Below, in pieces: positions 1-8,364 of a stretch of 64,000 bases of DNA (position 1 is its first letter; each line of letters begins with the position of its first letter). The translations under genes and the position numbers were made by a program. The DNA is from Eubacteriales bacterium (lineage in GTDB: Bacteria > Bacillota > Clostridia > Lachnospirales > Lachnospiraceae). A model generated the notes under the pieces. The model worked only from the letters and a program-made list of their open reading frames with translations, was not told the DNA's origin and searched no databases. The DNA is taken from positions 62,001-126,000 of the forward strand of contig JAUNJN010000001.1 of NCBI GenBank assembly GCA_030533235.1. The letters are read 5' to 3'.

Positions 1-183
1 ATTAATTTGATTTCGATTATGTCAAGACCGACGAAGCAACAGCTTGGCACCTATAATTTCTATATTGAAATTGATATTCGGTGTGAAAGACTTATGGTTG
101 TATACGATACGCTCCGCTTGGTAGAGCAGGATAACCGGATAAAGTTGTTGGGCGTTTATGTGGAAGGAACCAAGAATGATTAG
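1..183 (+). CDS. pheA: Prephenate dehydratase, C-terminal ACT domain (5' end outside window)
   Basis: The frame is open from the first base to the TAG at 181-183, so only the last 60 codons are seen. Visible residues 7-18 read MSRPTKQQLGTY, which matches the ESRP-type phenylalanine-binding signature of the ACT domain that closes prephenate dehydratases, and the end carries the LLGVY strand of the same domain. In this family the enzyme makes phenylpyruvate from prephenate in the cytosol and the ACT domain gives feedback inhibition by phenylalanine. The consensus Glu before SRP is Met here. Because the N-terminus is missing, a fused chorismate mutase domain cannot be excluded. A DUF308 gene follows 17 bases later. 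Confidence 0.8.
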   Translation: MNLISIMSRPTKQQLGTYNFYIEIDIRCERLMVVYDTLRLVEQDNRIKLLGVYVEGTKND

Positions 184-200
184 AAAGGAAGCAGACAAAA

Positions 201-842
201 ATGGGAAAGAAAAATAATGAAGAAGTAATGGTTGGTGAAGTCGTTGAAGAAGCTGAAAAGTCCAAAGCGAAGGCACTGTTTAATAAGTTCAAATCACATA
301 CATTGTTTCGCGCGGCAGTCATGATGGTTGCCGGACTTGTACTTATTATTTTTCCGTCTGCGACACAACGTACCATTGCATATATTGTTTCTGTTGTGTT
401 GGTTGTATTTGGTGTTGTTCACTTGCTTCGTTATTTCAAGAAAACAGATGTTGACGGGGATGGGATTAAGGATGCCAATTCACCGTTTGATTTGATTTTG
501 GGTGTTGTATTAATTGTGCTTGCAGGACTTGTTGCAAAGCTGTTTATTTCCTTTATCCCGATTGTTCTCGGCATTTTTATTATTATCAGCGGACTTTTGA
601 AGCTGGAGCAAGGCTTCACATTGAAACGTGCGGGTTCTGCTGACTCCAAATTTGTCATGATTGTAGCAGGAGTTACAATTGTAGTCGGACTTCTTGCGGT
701 GTTTAATCCGTTTGCAACCGGCAATGTTTTGTTGATGATTTTAGGAGCCGGTATGCTGTTTAGCGGTATCACCGATTTGATTGCAGCCGGACAGATTGCA
801 AAGGTAATGAAATTAAAGGATGATGATTTAAGTAAATTTTAA
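201..842 (+). CDS. DUF308 (HdeD-like) integral membrane protein
   Basis: A 213-residue protein starting at an ATG behind a GGAAGCAG ribosome site. The first 35 residues are charged and Lys/Glu-rich. They are followed by about six hydrophobic segments in three pairs (roughly residues 36-80, 97-133, 148-200) with the short repeated loops typical of DUF308. The segment DVDGDGIKDAN near residue 82 is an acidic Asp-rich loop resembling a calcium-type loop. HdeD relatives are linked to acid resistance in enterobacteria; the biochemical role in Clostridia is not known. It lies between pheA and a Fur-family gene with short gaps, so co-transcription is likely but unproven. Confidence 0.8.
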   Translation: MGKKNNEEVMVGEVVEEAEKSKAKALFNKFKSHTLFRAAVMMVAGLVLIIFPSATQRTIAYIVSVVLVVFGVVHLLRYFKKTDVDGDGIKDANSPFDLILGVVLIVLAGLVAKLFISFIPIVLGIFIIISGLLKLEQGFTLKRAGSADSKFVMIVAGVTIVVGLLAVFNPFATGNVLLMILGAGMLFSGITDLIAAGQIAKVMKLKDDDLSKF

Positions 843-855
843 TTCGGGGGTCAGT

Positions 856-1296
856 ATGGATACAGAAAATCAAATGCTGGAGCATGCGCTTCTCGATGAA
901 AATGAGATATTTGCAATGTTAAAGGAAAGAGGATTCCGTTTGACACAGCAGCGAAAGATCATTGTGGAAATTATTGTTAATGAAAACTATTCATGCTGTA
1001 AAGAGGTCTATATTTTGGCGCACCGACGGGACAAAAGTATCGGGATTGCAACTGTTTACCGAATGTTGCAGGTATTAGAGGAGGTTGGAGCAATCAGCCG
1101 TAAAAATCTGCAAAAAACCGCTTGCACCGGACGATGCTGTGATATGAAGGGCGGATGTACGATTGTGACGGACAAGAGTACGCAAATTATTTTATCGGAA
1201 GAGGATATACAAGAGGCATTGAAGTATATTATGGAAAAAAACGGGTATGCCGATGTAGAGGAGATAAAGGCAGTACTCGTTAATCAGAGTGTTTGA
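856..1296 (+). CDS. Fur-family metal-responsive transcriptional regulator
   Basis: A 146-residue protein with the Fur winged-helix signature: GFRLTQQRKII around residues 26-36 and the recognition helix GIATVYRMLQVLEE around residues 62-75. The C-terminal half is atypical. Instead of the His-rich dimerisation motif of classic Fur, it carries KTACTGRCCDMKGGC (four Cys in about 15 residues) and no HHDH-like cluster, so its metal site must differ. Family members repress metal, peroxide or zinc genes. It starts 13 bases after the DUF308 stop and sits 19 bases before mntP, which suggests it controls manganese or related metal export. Whether it is PerR-, Zur- or Fur-like cannot be decided from sequence alone. 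Confidence 0.85.
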   Translation: MDTENQMLEHALLDENEIFAMLKERGFRLTQQRKIIVEIIVNENYSCCKEVYILAHRRDKSIGIATVYRMLQVLEEVGAISRKNLQKTACTGRCCDMKGGCTIVTDKSTQIILSEEDIQEALKYIMEKNGYADVEEIKAVLVNQSV

Positions 1297-1315
1297 TAGA
1301 ATTTAGGAGCAGAAG

Positions 1316-1879
1316 ATGGGATTGATTGAGCTTTTCATTTTAGCAGTCGGTCTTTCGATGGATGCGTTTGCAGTATCCGTATGTAAAGGTCTTGCAACAA
1401 AGGATGTTTCGGTAAAACAGATGTGTCTTGCGGGTGTCTGGTTCGGTGGTTTTCAGGCGTTGATGCCTCTTATTGGATATTTTCTCGGTTCAGCCTTTGC
1501 CAAGTCAATCGAAGGCTGTGACCATTGGATTGCATTTGGGCTGCTGGCGCTGCTCGGCGTAAATATGATTAAGGAAGCATTTTCAAAGGAATCAGACGAT
1601 GAGGTAACAGATTCCTTTGGTGTAAAGACAATGTTTATTATGGCGATTGCCACAAGCATTGATGCTCTGGCAGTTGGTGTAACGTTTGCGTTTTTGCAGG
1701 TGAATATTATTCCGGCGGTTTCCTTCATTGGAATTATCACGTTTTTGTTGTCTTTTGTCGGTGTTAAAATCGGTAATTTATTCGGTGTAAAGTATGAAAG
1801 GAAAGCACAGCTTGCTGGCGGAATTATATTGGTATTAACCGGAATCAAGATTTTGCTGGAGCATCTTGGTGTATTGTAA
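1316..1879 (+). CDS. mntP: Manganese efflux pump MntP
   Basis: A 187-residue, six-helix membrane protein of the MntP (DUF204) family. The two family repeats are visible as [15 protein letters not shown] near residues 12-26 and SIDALAVGV near residues 112-120; their Asp residues lie within the membrane and are needed for Mn(II) export in E. coli MntP. Length matches the family. AGGAG lies at 1306-1310, five bases before the ATG. It follows the Fur-type gene by 19 bases. No yybP-ykoY leader is visible in front of this copy, so metal control probably comes from the upstream regulator. Confidence 0.9.
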   Translation: MGLIELFILAVGLSMDAFAVSVCKGLATKDVSVKQMCLAGVWFGGFQALMPLIGYFLGSAFAKSIEGCDHWIAFGLLALLGVNMIKEAFSKESDDEVTDSFGVKTMFIMAIATSIDALAVGVTFAFLQVNIIPAVSFIGIITFLLSFVGVKIGNLFGVKYERKAQLAGGIILVLTGIKILLEHLGVL

Positions 1880-1911
1880 AGGTGCGTTGCGGATAAGGAG
1901 CAAATGAATAT

Positions 1912-3657
1912 ATGCAGAATATATTGAATAAAAAATGGTGGCACAATAAGGTTGCCTATGAAATTTATCCAAAGAGCTTTATGGATGCAAACGGAGACGG
2001 AGTTGGCGATTTACAGGGAATTATAAGTAAGCTTGATTATTTGAAGGAGCTTGGGATAGACATTTTGTGGATTTGCCCAATTTACGAGTCACCGTTTGTC
2101 GATCAGGGCTATGATATCGCTGACTATTACAAAATTGCAGACTGTTTCGGCAGTATGGATGATTTTGAACAGCTGATAGAGGAAACAAAAAAACGAGACA
2201 TGTATGTGATTATGGATCTTGTTGTTAATCACTGTTCGGACAAGCATACATGGTTTACAAAAGCGCTTGAAAATCCGGAAGGTGAATATGGAAAGCGCTT
2301 TTATTTTGAACGCGGAAAAGACGGAAAGGAACCAAGTAATTACCGGTCCTATTTTGGCGGCAGTATGTGGGAACCGGTACCGGGATATAATGATTTATAT
2401 TATTATCATGCATTTGCAAAGGAGCAGCCGGATTTAAACTGGAATAATGATGAGGTTGTTCAAGCAGTTTATGATATGGTCAATTGGTGGCTTGCAAAAG
2501 GGGTTGCAGGATTCCGGATTGATGCCATCATTAATATCAAGAAAGATACGAGCTTCCCTTCGTATGAGCCGGATGGTCCGGATGGTCTTTGTGAGACGGA
2601 AAAAACGGTTTCCGGAGCTCTTTCCTGCAAGGAGGGACCGAGTATCGGACAAATGCTTTCTTCTTTGAAGGAACATACATTTGCAAGGCATGATGCGTTT
2701 ACGGTTGGAGAAGTGTTCAATTTGGAAAACGGAACCTTACAGGAATTCATCGGTCGTGATGGGCATTTTTCAACCATTTTTGATTTTAGCCTGCATCTGC
2801 TTACCAACTGTGAGCATGGATGGTTTGCGGCACATAAGATTACCTTCCGAGAGCTTAGAAAAACGATTTTTGATTCACAACTTGCAACGCAGAAAATCGG
2901 TTTTATGGCAAATATTATTGAGAATCACGACGAGCCGAGAGGACTGAATATTTTCCTTCCGGAATGGATTGACCGGGAAGCAGGCGCGAAGCTGCTTGGA
3001 ACGATCATGGTGATGCAACATGGAATTCCGTTTTTGTATCAGGGACAGGAAATCGGCATGACCAATATGGATTTTACGACACTGAACCAATATAACGATA
3101 TCAGCACAATTGACCAGTATCATCAGGCGATTGACAGAGGCTTTACGGACCAAGAGGCGCTTTCGCTTTGCAACACCTACAGCCGCGACAATGCGAGAAC
3201 CGTGATGCAGTGGGATGATACTGAAAATGCCGGCTTCTCGACAGGTACGCCATGGTTTCATGTCAATCCGAATTACAAAGAAATCAATGTGAAGTCGCAG
3301 CTTGAGGATGCCTGTTCGATTTTGTCATATTACAGGGCATTGATTGCGCTTCGAAAAAATTCAATTTATGAAAATGTGTTTGTGTATGGTATGTTTGAAC
3401 CGGCGTATGAGGAATACGATAATGTGTTAGCATTTTACAGAAAGAGCGAGCAGGGCGGATATGCACTTGTTGTCTCAAACTGGGGAAAGTCGGATGTGAC
3501 AATCACACTTACGGATGAGGATAAATCCTTGTGGCTTATGCTTGACAGTATGAGCAATGATTATCGTTTGTCGGTTGCGCTTAAAAACGCAATCGGGCAA
3601 AAGGAAAAGAAAGATCAAATTATATTAAAGCCGGGACAGGTGTGTGTGTATGGTTAA
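1912..3657 (+). CDS. GH13 alpha-glucosidase (oligo-1,6-glucosidase / trehalose-6-phosphate hydrolase type)
   Basis: A 581-residue cytosolic glycoside hydrolase with no signal peptide. The GH13 catalytic triad is visible: nucleophile Asp204 in GFRIDAI, acid/base Glu267 in TVGEVF, and Asp340 in ENHDEPR. The N-terminus WWHNKVAYEIYPKSFMDANGDG and the QGYDIADYY motif place it with oligo-1,6-glucosidases, which release glucose from alpha-1,6 or short alpha-linked oligosaccharides taken into the cell; exact specificity cannot be read. AAGGAG at 1893-1898 is 13 bases from the chosen ATG; an ATG at 1904 is out of frame. It overlaps the next gene by a few bases, so it is probably read together with the NusG-II gene. 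Confidence 0.88.
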   Translation: MQNILNKKWWHNKVAYEIYPKSFMDANGDGVGDLQGIISKLDYLKELGIDILWICPIYESPFVDQGYDIADYYKIADCFGSMDDFEQLIEETKKRDMYVIMDLVVNHCSDKHTWFTKALENPEGEYGKRFYFERGKDGKEPSNYRSYFGGSMWEPVPGYNDLYYYHAFAKEQPDLNWNNDEVVQAVYDMVNWWLAKGVAGFRIDAIINIKKDTSFPSYEPDGPDGLCETEKTVSGALSCKEGPSIGQMLSSLKEHTFARHDAFTVGEVFNLENGTLQEFIGRDGHFSTIFDFSLHLLTNCEHGWFAAHKITFRELRKTIFDSQLATQKIGFMANIIENHDEPRGLNIFLPEWIDREAGAKLLGTIMVMQHGIPFLYQGQEIGMTNMDFTTLNQYNDISTIDQYHQAIDRGFTDQEALSLCNTYSRDNARTVMQWDDTENAGFSTGTPWFHVNPNYKEINVKSQLEDACSILSYYRALIALRKNSIYENVFVYGMFEPAYEEYDNVLAFYRKSEQGGYALVVSNWGKSDVTITLTDEDKSLWLMLDSMSNDYRLSVALKNAIGQKEKKDQIILKPGQVCVYG

Positions 3658-3982
3658 GAAGGCAGATGTGTGGTTTATTGTTATTACATTGCTTCTTGGA
3701 ATTGCTCTGTTTGTTATATGGAAGCTTTCGGCGAAACCCGGTAAGACAGCTGTGATTTCCGTAGACGGTGAAATTGTTGCGGAGCTTCCGATGAATTCGG
3801 ATACGACATATACAGTGCGGACGGAGCAGGGCATGAATGTTGTCGAGGTAAAGGATGCAAAACTGTTTGTTTCAAAAGCAGATTGCAGAGATCAAATTTG
3901 CGTCGGGCATCGTGCTATTTCGGATCAGACGGAGACAATTGTCTGTCTTCCGCATAAGCTTGTTTTGGAGGTAAAAGAATAA
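3650..3982 (+). CDS. NusG domain II-containing protein, membrane-anchored
   Basis: A 110-residue protein with one N-terminal transmembrane helix (about residues 7-25) followed by an exported NusG-II beta fold. The signature block DCRDQICVGHRAIS with the later IVCLPHKLVLEV matches this family. The ATG at 3650 overlaps the preceding stop codon; a GTG two codons upstream is an alternative. The family is found in Clostridia next to Rnf/flavinylation genes, as here, but its biochemical role is unknown. The two spaced Cys residues in the exported part could form a disulfide or bind a ligand; that is inference. The Gx-transporter gene starts one base after its stop. Confidence 0.85.
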   Translation: MVKKADVWFIVITLLLGIALFVIWKLSAKPGKTAVISVDGEIVAELPMNSDTTYTVRTEQGMNVVEVKDAKLFVSKADCRDQICVGHRAISDQTETIVCLPHKLVLEVKE

Positions 3983-3983
3983 C

Positions 3984-4502
3984 ATGTCACGGGACCATGC
4001 TTCAAATCAAAGAGGAAACAACAATCATGCGACTGCGCTTAGTGGTGTGTTAATGGCACTTGCACTCGTGTTGTCTTATCTCGAAACATTGGTGCCGATT
4101 CATTTTGTTGTACCGGGTGTTAAGCTTGGACTTGCAAATATTGTAACGATAATTGCGCTTGTACGTCTTGGAATCGGACGTGCAATTATCATAAGTGGCG
4201 GACGCATTTTGTTGTCCGGCGTTTTGTTTGGAAATCCGCTGGTGATTGTGTATAGTCTGGCGGGTGCGGCACTCAGTATGCTTGTCATGGTAGTGATGCG
4301 CAAATTTTCGATTTTTTCTGTTACAGGAGTCAGTGTTGGCGGGGCAATCGCGCACAATTTCGGACAGCTGCTTGTAGCGGCACTTATTATGGAAAATGTC
4401 AAGCTTATGTATTATATGGCGATACTTTCCGTTACCGGTGTGATTGCGGGCTGTGCAATTGGATTACTTACTTCCTATCTGTTAAAAATCCTTCGTTTTT
4501 GA
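3984..4502 (+). CDS. Gx transporter family protein (heptaprenyl diphosphate synthase component I-like)
   Basis: A 172-residue polytopic membrane protein. After a polar start it has about five hydrophobic segments and the conserved stretch LETLVPIHFVVPGVKLGLANIV, typical of the Hpre_diP_synt_I/Gx transporter family, which is related to substrate-binding subunits of ECF transporters. The substrate is not known. In many Clostridia this gene and a NusG-II gene lie directly before rnfC, so a link to flavin, quinone or redox-complex assembly is a reasonable inference. The start at 3984 follows the NusG-II stop by one base and implies translational coupling. Confidence 0.82.
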   Translation: MSRDHASNQRGNNNHATALSGVLMALALVLSYLETLVPIHFVVPGVKLGLANIVTIIALVRLGIGRAIIISGGRILLSGVLFGNPLVIVYSLAGAALSMLVMVVMRKFSIFSVTGVSVGGAIAHNFGQLLVAALIMENVKLMYYMAILSVTGVIAGCAIGLLTSYLLKILRF

Positions 4503-4513
4503 ATCTCTTTCCA

Positions 4514-4542
4514 TTGCGAAATACCACTATATGTAGTAAAAT
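4514..4542 (+). promoter_or_regulatory. SigA-type promoter of the rnf operon
   Basis: TTGCGA at 4514-4519 and TAAAAT at 4537-4542 are separated by exactly 17 bases, 36 bases before the rnfC ATG. This is the only intergenic gap with a promoter-like sequence around the rnf genes, so it probably drives rnfCD/GEAB. Called by eye. Confidence 0.55.
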
Positions 4543-4578
4543 ATACGTATATATTTCAAAAATAGTGGGGTTAAAAGC

Positions 4579-5895
4579 ATGAAACATACTTTTAAGGGCG
4601 GCATCCATCCGTATGAGGGCAAAGAGCTCACTATGGACAAGGATGTAATCGAATATCTTCCAAAAGGGGATATGGTTTATCCTCTTAGTCAGCATATCGG
4701 TGCACCGGCAAAGCCTCTTGTTAAAAAGGGAGACCATGTATTAGCCGGACAGCTGATTGCTGAAGCAGCAGGCTTTGTGTCTGCCAATATCCATGCGTCT
4801 GTATCCGGCACGGTTAAGGCGGTCGAGCAGCGTCTTGTTTCTTCAGGTTCCAAGGTAAATTCCATTATCATCGAGAATGACAATCAATATGAGACGATTG
4901 AATTTACGCCAAACAAAAAGCCGTTAAATGAGCTTACGAGAGAAGAGGTTATTGAGGCTGTCAAAGCGGCGGGTATCGTAGGTATGGGTGGCGCAGGATT
5001 TCCGACCCATGTTAAGCTTTCGCCGAAAAATATTGATCAGATTGATCGCATCATTATCAATGCGTCGGAGTGTGAACCGTATTTGACATCGGATTACAGA
5101 CGAATCATAGATGAAGCGGACAAGGTCATTGAGGGACTTCGGATTGTGCTTGCGATATTCCCGGGTGCAAAGGGAATCATAGCAGTTGAGGATAACAAGC
5201 CGGAGGCAATCAGGCTTCTTCGTGAAAAGCTTGCAGGAGATACGGATATTTCCGTTAACTCTATGCCGACGAAGTATCCGGAGGGTGCTGAGCGTCAGCT
5301 GATTTATGCAAATACAGGTCGCTATATCAATTCCAAAATGTTACCTGCAGATGCGGGCTGTATTGTACATAATGTTGATACCGCATATGCGATTTGCGAG
5401 GCTGTCAGAGAAGGGCGACCGCTTATGGAACGTCTTGTGACGGTTTCCGGTGATGCAATCAAAAATCCATGTAATATCCGTATGAAAATTGGTACGAACT
5501 ATGGAGAGTTGATTGAATGTGCCGGCGGATTTGAGGGAACACCGGCCAAGCTTATTGCAGGTGGTCCTATGATGGGTAAGGCAATCTACACAACGGATAT
5601 TCCGGCAACCAAATCATCCTCTGCGATTTTGGCACTTTCCGAGGATGCGGTTGCAGAGATGGAGCCTAGTGCGTGTATACGTTGCGGACGATGTGTGTCG
5701 GTATGCCCGGGACGCGTTATGCCAAACAAGCTTGCAACCATGGCAAACCGCAATGATATCGATGGTTTTATTAAGAACAACGGTATGGAATGCTGCGAGT
5801 GCGGTTGTTGCTCATATGTATGTCCTGCCCGTAGACATTTGACACAGATGATTGCAGGTACACGTAAACTCGTACTTGCCAATCGTAAGAAATAG
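4579..5895 (+). CDS. rnfC: RnfC, NADH-binding subunit of the Rnf complex
   Basis: A 438-residue peripheral subunit of the ferredoxin:NAD+ oxidoreductase. The glycine-rich FMN/NADH region GMGGAGFPTHVKL is near residues 132-146. Two [4Fe-4S] motifs follow near residues 366-376 (CIRCGRCVSVCP) and 405-416 (CCECGCCSYVCP). The N-terminal GGIHPYEGKE block is the usual RnfC start. GTGGGG precedes the ATG. RnfC passes electrons between NAD(H) and the membrane core while the complex pumps Na+ or H+. It is the first gene of the operon, followed after 14 bases by the fused rnfD/G. Confidence 0.96.
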   Translation: MKHTFKGGIHPYEGKELTMDKDVIEYLPKGDMVYPLSQHIGAPAKPLVKKGDHVLAGQLIAEAAGFVSANIHASVSGTVKAVEQRLVSSGSKVNSIIIENDNQYETIEFTPNKKPLNELTREEVIEAVKAAGIVGMGGAGFPTHVKLSPKNIDQIDRIIINASECEPYLTSDYRRIIDEADKVIEGLRIVLAIFPGAKGIIAVEDNKPEAIRLLREKLAGDTDISVNSMPTKYPEGAERQLIYANTGRYINSKMLPADAGCIVHNVDTAYAICEAVREGRPLMERLVTVSGDAIKNPCNIRMKIGTNYGELIECAGGFEGTPAKLIAGGPMMGKAIYTTDIPATKSSSAILALSEDAVAEMEPSACIRCGRCVSVCPGRVMPNKLATMANRNDIDGFIKNNGMECCECGCCSYVCPARRHLTQMIAGTRKLVLANRKK

Positions 5896-5909
5896 AAGGG
5901 AGAAGAAGG

Positions 5910-7586
5910 ATGGAAGAAATGAATTTAAAGATATCTTCATCTCCTCATGTGAGAAGTAAAGATACGACGTCTGATATAATGTTTGATGTGCTGGTAGCAC
6001 TCATGCCGGCACTTGGTTTCGGATTATATTTGCATGGCTGGTATGCCATGTTGCTGGTAGTTGTCTGTATCGGCAGCTGCGTGGGTTTTGAGGCACTTTA
6101 TCAAAAGAAAATGCACAAGAAGATTACAGTCGGAGACTATTCGGCAGCAGTTACGGGTTTGTTGCTGGCGTTGAATTTGCCGCCAAAACTTCCGATTTGG
6201 ATGGCAATTGTCGGTTCGGCATTTGCGATTATTGTTGTTAAGCAGTTGTTCGGTGGTTTGGGACAAAACTTCATGAATCCGGCACTTGGTGCCAGATGCT
6301 TCCTGTTGCTTGCATTTTCCAGATACATGACAAACTTTGTTTATGATGGTGTGTCGACAGCAACACCGCTTACCATCCTAAAATCCGGCGGAGAGGTGTC
6401 TGTTCGTGATATGTTCTTTGGATATACGGCAGGAACGATTGGTGAGACATCTGCGATTGCACTTTTGGTTGGTGCGGGATATTTATTGATTCGTCGTGTG
6501 ATTAGTCCGAAGATTCCGCTTGTTTATATCGGTACATTTGCGGCATGCATCGCAATTTACGGTGTTACAAAAAATTACGATGTGTTAGAGTACACAGCCG
6601 CACACGTATGTGGCGGCGGTTTGATGCTCGGTGCTTGGTTTATGGCAACCGATTATGTGACATCACCGATTACATCGACCGGTAAGGTCATATATGCTGT
6701 TTTATTAGGTCTTCTCACATTTGTGCTTCGTATTTTTGGTGGCAGTGCAGAAGGCGTATCGTATGCGATTATTATTTCCAACCTTTTGGTCCCGCTTATT
6801 GAGTCTGTAACCGCTCCAAAGGCGTTTGGTGCCGGTGCAAAGCCAATCGGAGCAGTAGAGGATTCAAACGATCATAAGCAGAAAAAGAACGAAACATCTG
6901 ATACCGAAACAGAAGCTTCTGATGAAAAAAATGGAGAAGCATCCTCCGAGGAGACAGAAAAGAATCCAAAGAAGAAGCCGGATATTAAGGGTGTTGTGAT
7001 AGCAATCGTTGCTATCGGTGTGATTACCATAGTTATGGGTGCGGCACTCGGCGCGGTACATGATATTACAAAGGAGCCGATTGCTGAGGCTGAGGCAAAG
7101 GCAAAAGAGGATGCATATAAGGAAGTATTTGCGGATGCTGCGACCATCGAGGTATTTGCAGATGATAATATCTCGATTGATCAGGTCAATGAAGCAATCA
7201 ATAAGCGCGGTTTTACGGATGTGTACGTTGATGAGTTAAATGTAGCTAAAAATGAATCCGACGAAGCACTCGGACTTATTTTCCTTGTCACAAACAGCTC
7301 CGGTTACGGTGGTGACCTGCAGATGGCTGTCGGCGTTACAATTGAAAAACGTATTTGTGGTGTAAAGTTCTTAAAGATTTCAGAAACCGCAGGACTTGGT
7401 ATGGAGGCTCAAAAGCCTGAATTCCTGGAGCAGTTTATTGATAAACCGGTCGGTGTATTTACATATACAAAGACAGGTTCAACGAGTGACAGTGAAATTG
7501 ATGCACTTTCCGGTGCGACGATTACGACCTCCGCTGTAGTTGACACAATCAACGCAGTGCTGAGCTGTATAAAAGGAGGTTACTAA
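5910..7586 (+). CDS. rnfDG: RnfD-RnfG fusion protein of the Rnf complex
   Basis: A single 558-codon frame holds two subunits that are usually separate. Residues 1 to about 300 are RnfD: several membrane helices, GQNFMNPALGAR near 118-129, and DGVSTATPL, whose Thr152 matches the covalent FMN acceptor. A highly charged linker rich in Glu, Lys, Ser and Thr spans about 315-355. RnfG follows: one membrane helix near 358-380, then an exported FMN-binding domain ending in SGAT (534-537), whose Thr537 is the expected flavinylation site. No stop, start or frame break lies between the halves. The fusion fixes one RnfD to one RnfG. It is followed one base later by rnfE. Confidence 0.93.
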   Translation: MEEMNLKISSSPHVRSKDTTSDIMFDVLVALMPALGFGLYLHGWYAMLLVVVCIGSCVGFEALYQKKMHKKITVGDYSAAVTGLLLALNLPPKLPIWMAIVGSAFAIIVVKQLFGGLGQNFMNPALGARCFLLLAFSRYMTNFVYDGVSTATPLTILKSGGEVSVRDMFFGYTAGTIGETSAIALLVGAGYLLIRRVISPKIPLVYIGTFAACIAIYGVTKNYDVLEYTAAHVCGGGLMLGAWFMATDYVTSPITSTGKVIYAVLLGLLTFVLRIFGGSAEGVSYAIIISNLLVPLIESVTAPKAFGAGAKPIGAVEDSNDHKQKKNETSDTETEASDEKNGEASSEETEKNPKKKPDIKGVVIAIVAIGVITIVMGAALGAVHDITKEPIAEAEAKAKEDAYKEVFADAATIEVFADDNISIDQVNEAINKRGFTDVYVDELNVAKNESDEALGLIFLVTNSSGYGGDLQMAVGVTIEKRICGVKFLKISETAGLGMEAQKPEFLEQFIDKPVGVFTYTKTGSTSDSEIDALSGATITTSAVVDTINAVLSCIKGGY

Positions 7587-7587
7587 G

Positions 7588-8361
7588 ATGGGCAAGATTA
7601 CAGAACGTTTACAAAATGGTATTATCAAGGAAAACCCAACCTTTGTGCAGATGCTCGGTATGTGTCCGACACTTGCGGTTACGACATCGGCAATTAACGG
7701 TCTTGGTATGGGTCTTACAACGACCGTAATCTTAACGATGAGCAATCTTATGATTGCCGCGTTACGAAGATGGATTCCGGACAAGGTTCGTATTCCGGCA
7801 TTTATCGTTATTATTGCTTCCTTTGTTACAATGGTACAGTTCGCATTGCAGGCATACATTCCGTCCTTGAATGCGAGTCTTGGTTTGTTTATTCCGTTGA
7901 TTGTTGTTAACTGTATCATATTAGGTCGGGCAGAGGCATATGCATCAAAAAATCCGGTGATTCCGTCTGTATTTGATGGTATCGGTATGGGACTCGGATT
8001 TACAATCGGTCTGACGACAATCGGTATCATTCGTGAGGTGCTCGGTGCGGGCAGCATCTTCGGATATACATTTATGGATAACCTGAACACTTACATCGGG
8101 GAAAATGCCCCTGCCAAGGTTGTACAATTCTTGCAGGATCAGGGCCTGTTTGAGCCGATCGGCATTTTTATTTCTGCGCCGGGAGCATTTATTGTTCTTG
8201 CATTTATTATTGCATTTATCAATCATCGCAATATCAAGAAGGCAAAACTGCAGGGCACGCAACCAAAGCTTTGTAAGCTTGCGGATTGTGCAAGCTGTCA
8301 GAATCTGATGTGTCAGGGCAGCAAGAAGTCTTTTGAAGAAAATAAGGCAGAGGAGGAATAA
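7588..8361 (+). CDS. rnfE: RnfE, membrane subunit of the Rnf complex, with Cys-rich tail
   Basis: A 257-residue integral membrane subunit with about six helices. GIIKENPTFVQMLGMCPTLAVT near residues 11-32 is the RnfE/NqrD hallmark and holds one of the membrane Cys residues that ligate the intramembrane Fe-S centre shared with RnfA. After the last helix (about residue 215) there is a polar tail with Cys229, Cys234, Cys237 and Cys242 in a symmetric CX4CX2CX4C pattern. The tail is not part of the core fold, and its function is unknown. An AAAGGAGG site at 7573-7580 overlaps the end of rnfD/G, and rnfA follows after three bases. Confidence 0.95.
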   Translation: MGKITERLQNGIIKENPTFVQMLGMCPTLAVTTSAINGLGMGLTTTVILTMSNLMIAALRRWIPDKVRIPAFIVIIASFVTMVQFALQAYIPSLNASLGLFIPLIVVNCIILGRAEAYASKNPVIPSVFDGIGMGLGFTIGLTTIGIIREVLGAGSIFGYTFMDNLNTYIGENAPAKVVQFLQDQGLFEPIGIFISAPGAFIVLAFIIAFINHRNIKKAKLQGTQPKLCKLADCASCQNLMCQGSKKSFEENKAEEE

Positions 8362-8364
8362 GGC

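Noticed and set aside
1912..1960. ATG at 1904 as start of the alpha-glucosidase
   Set aside because: Although nearer the AAGGAG site, it is out of frame with the enzyme.
5910..7586. Artefactual joining of RnfD and RnfG by sequencing error
   Set aside because: The linker is in frame, of low-complexity charged type and joins the halves with no trace of a lost stop or start; an error would more often break the frame.
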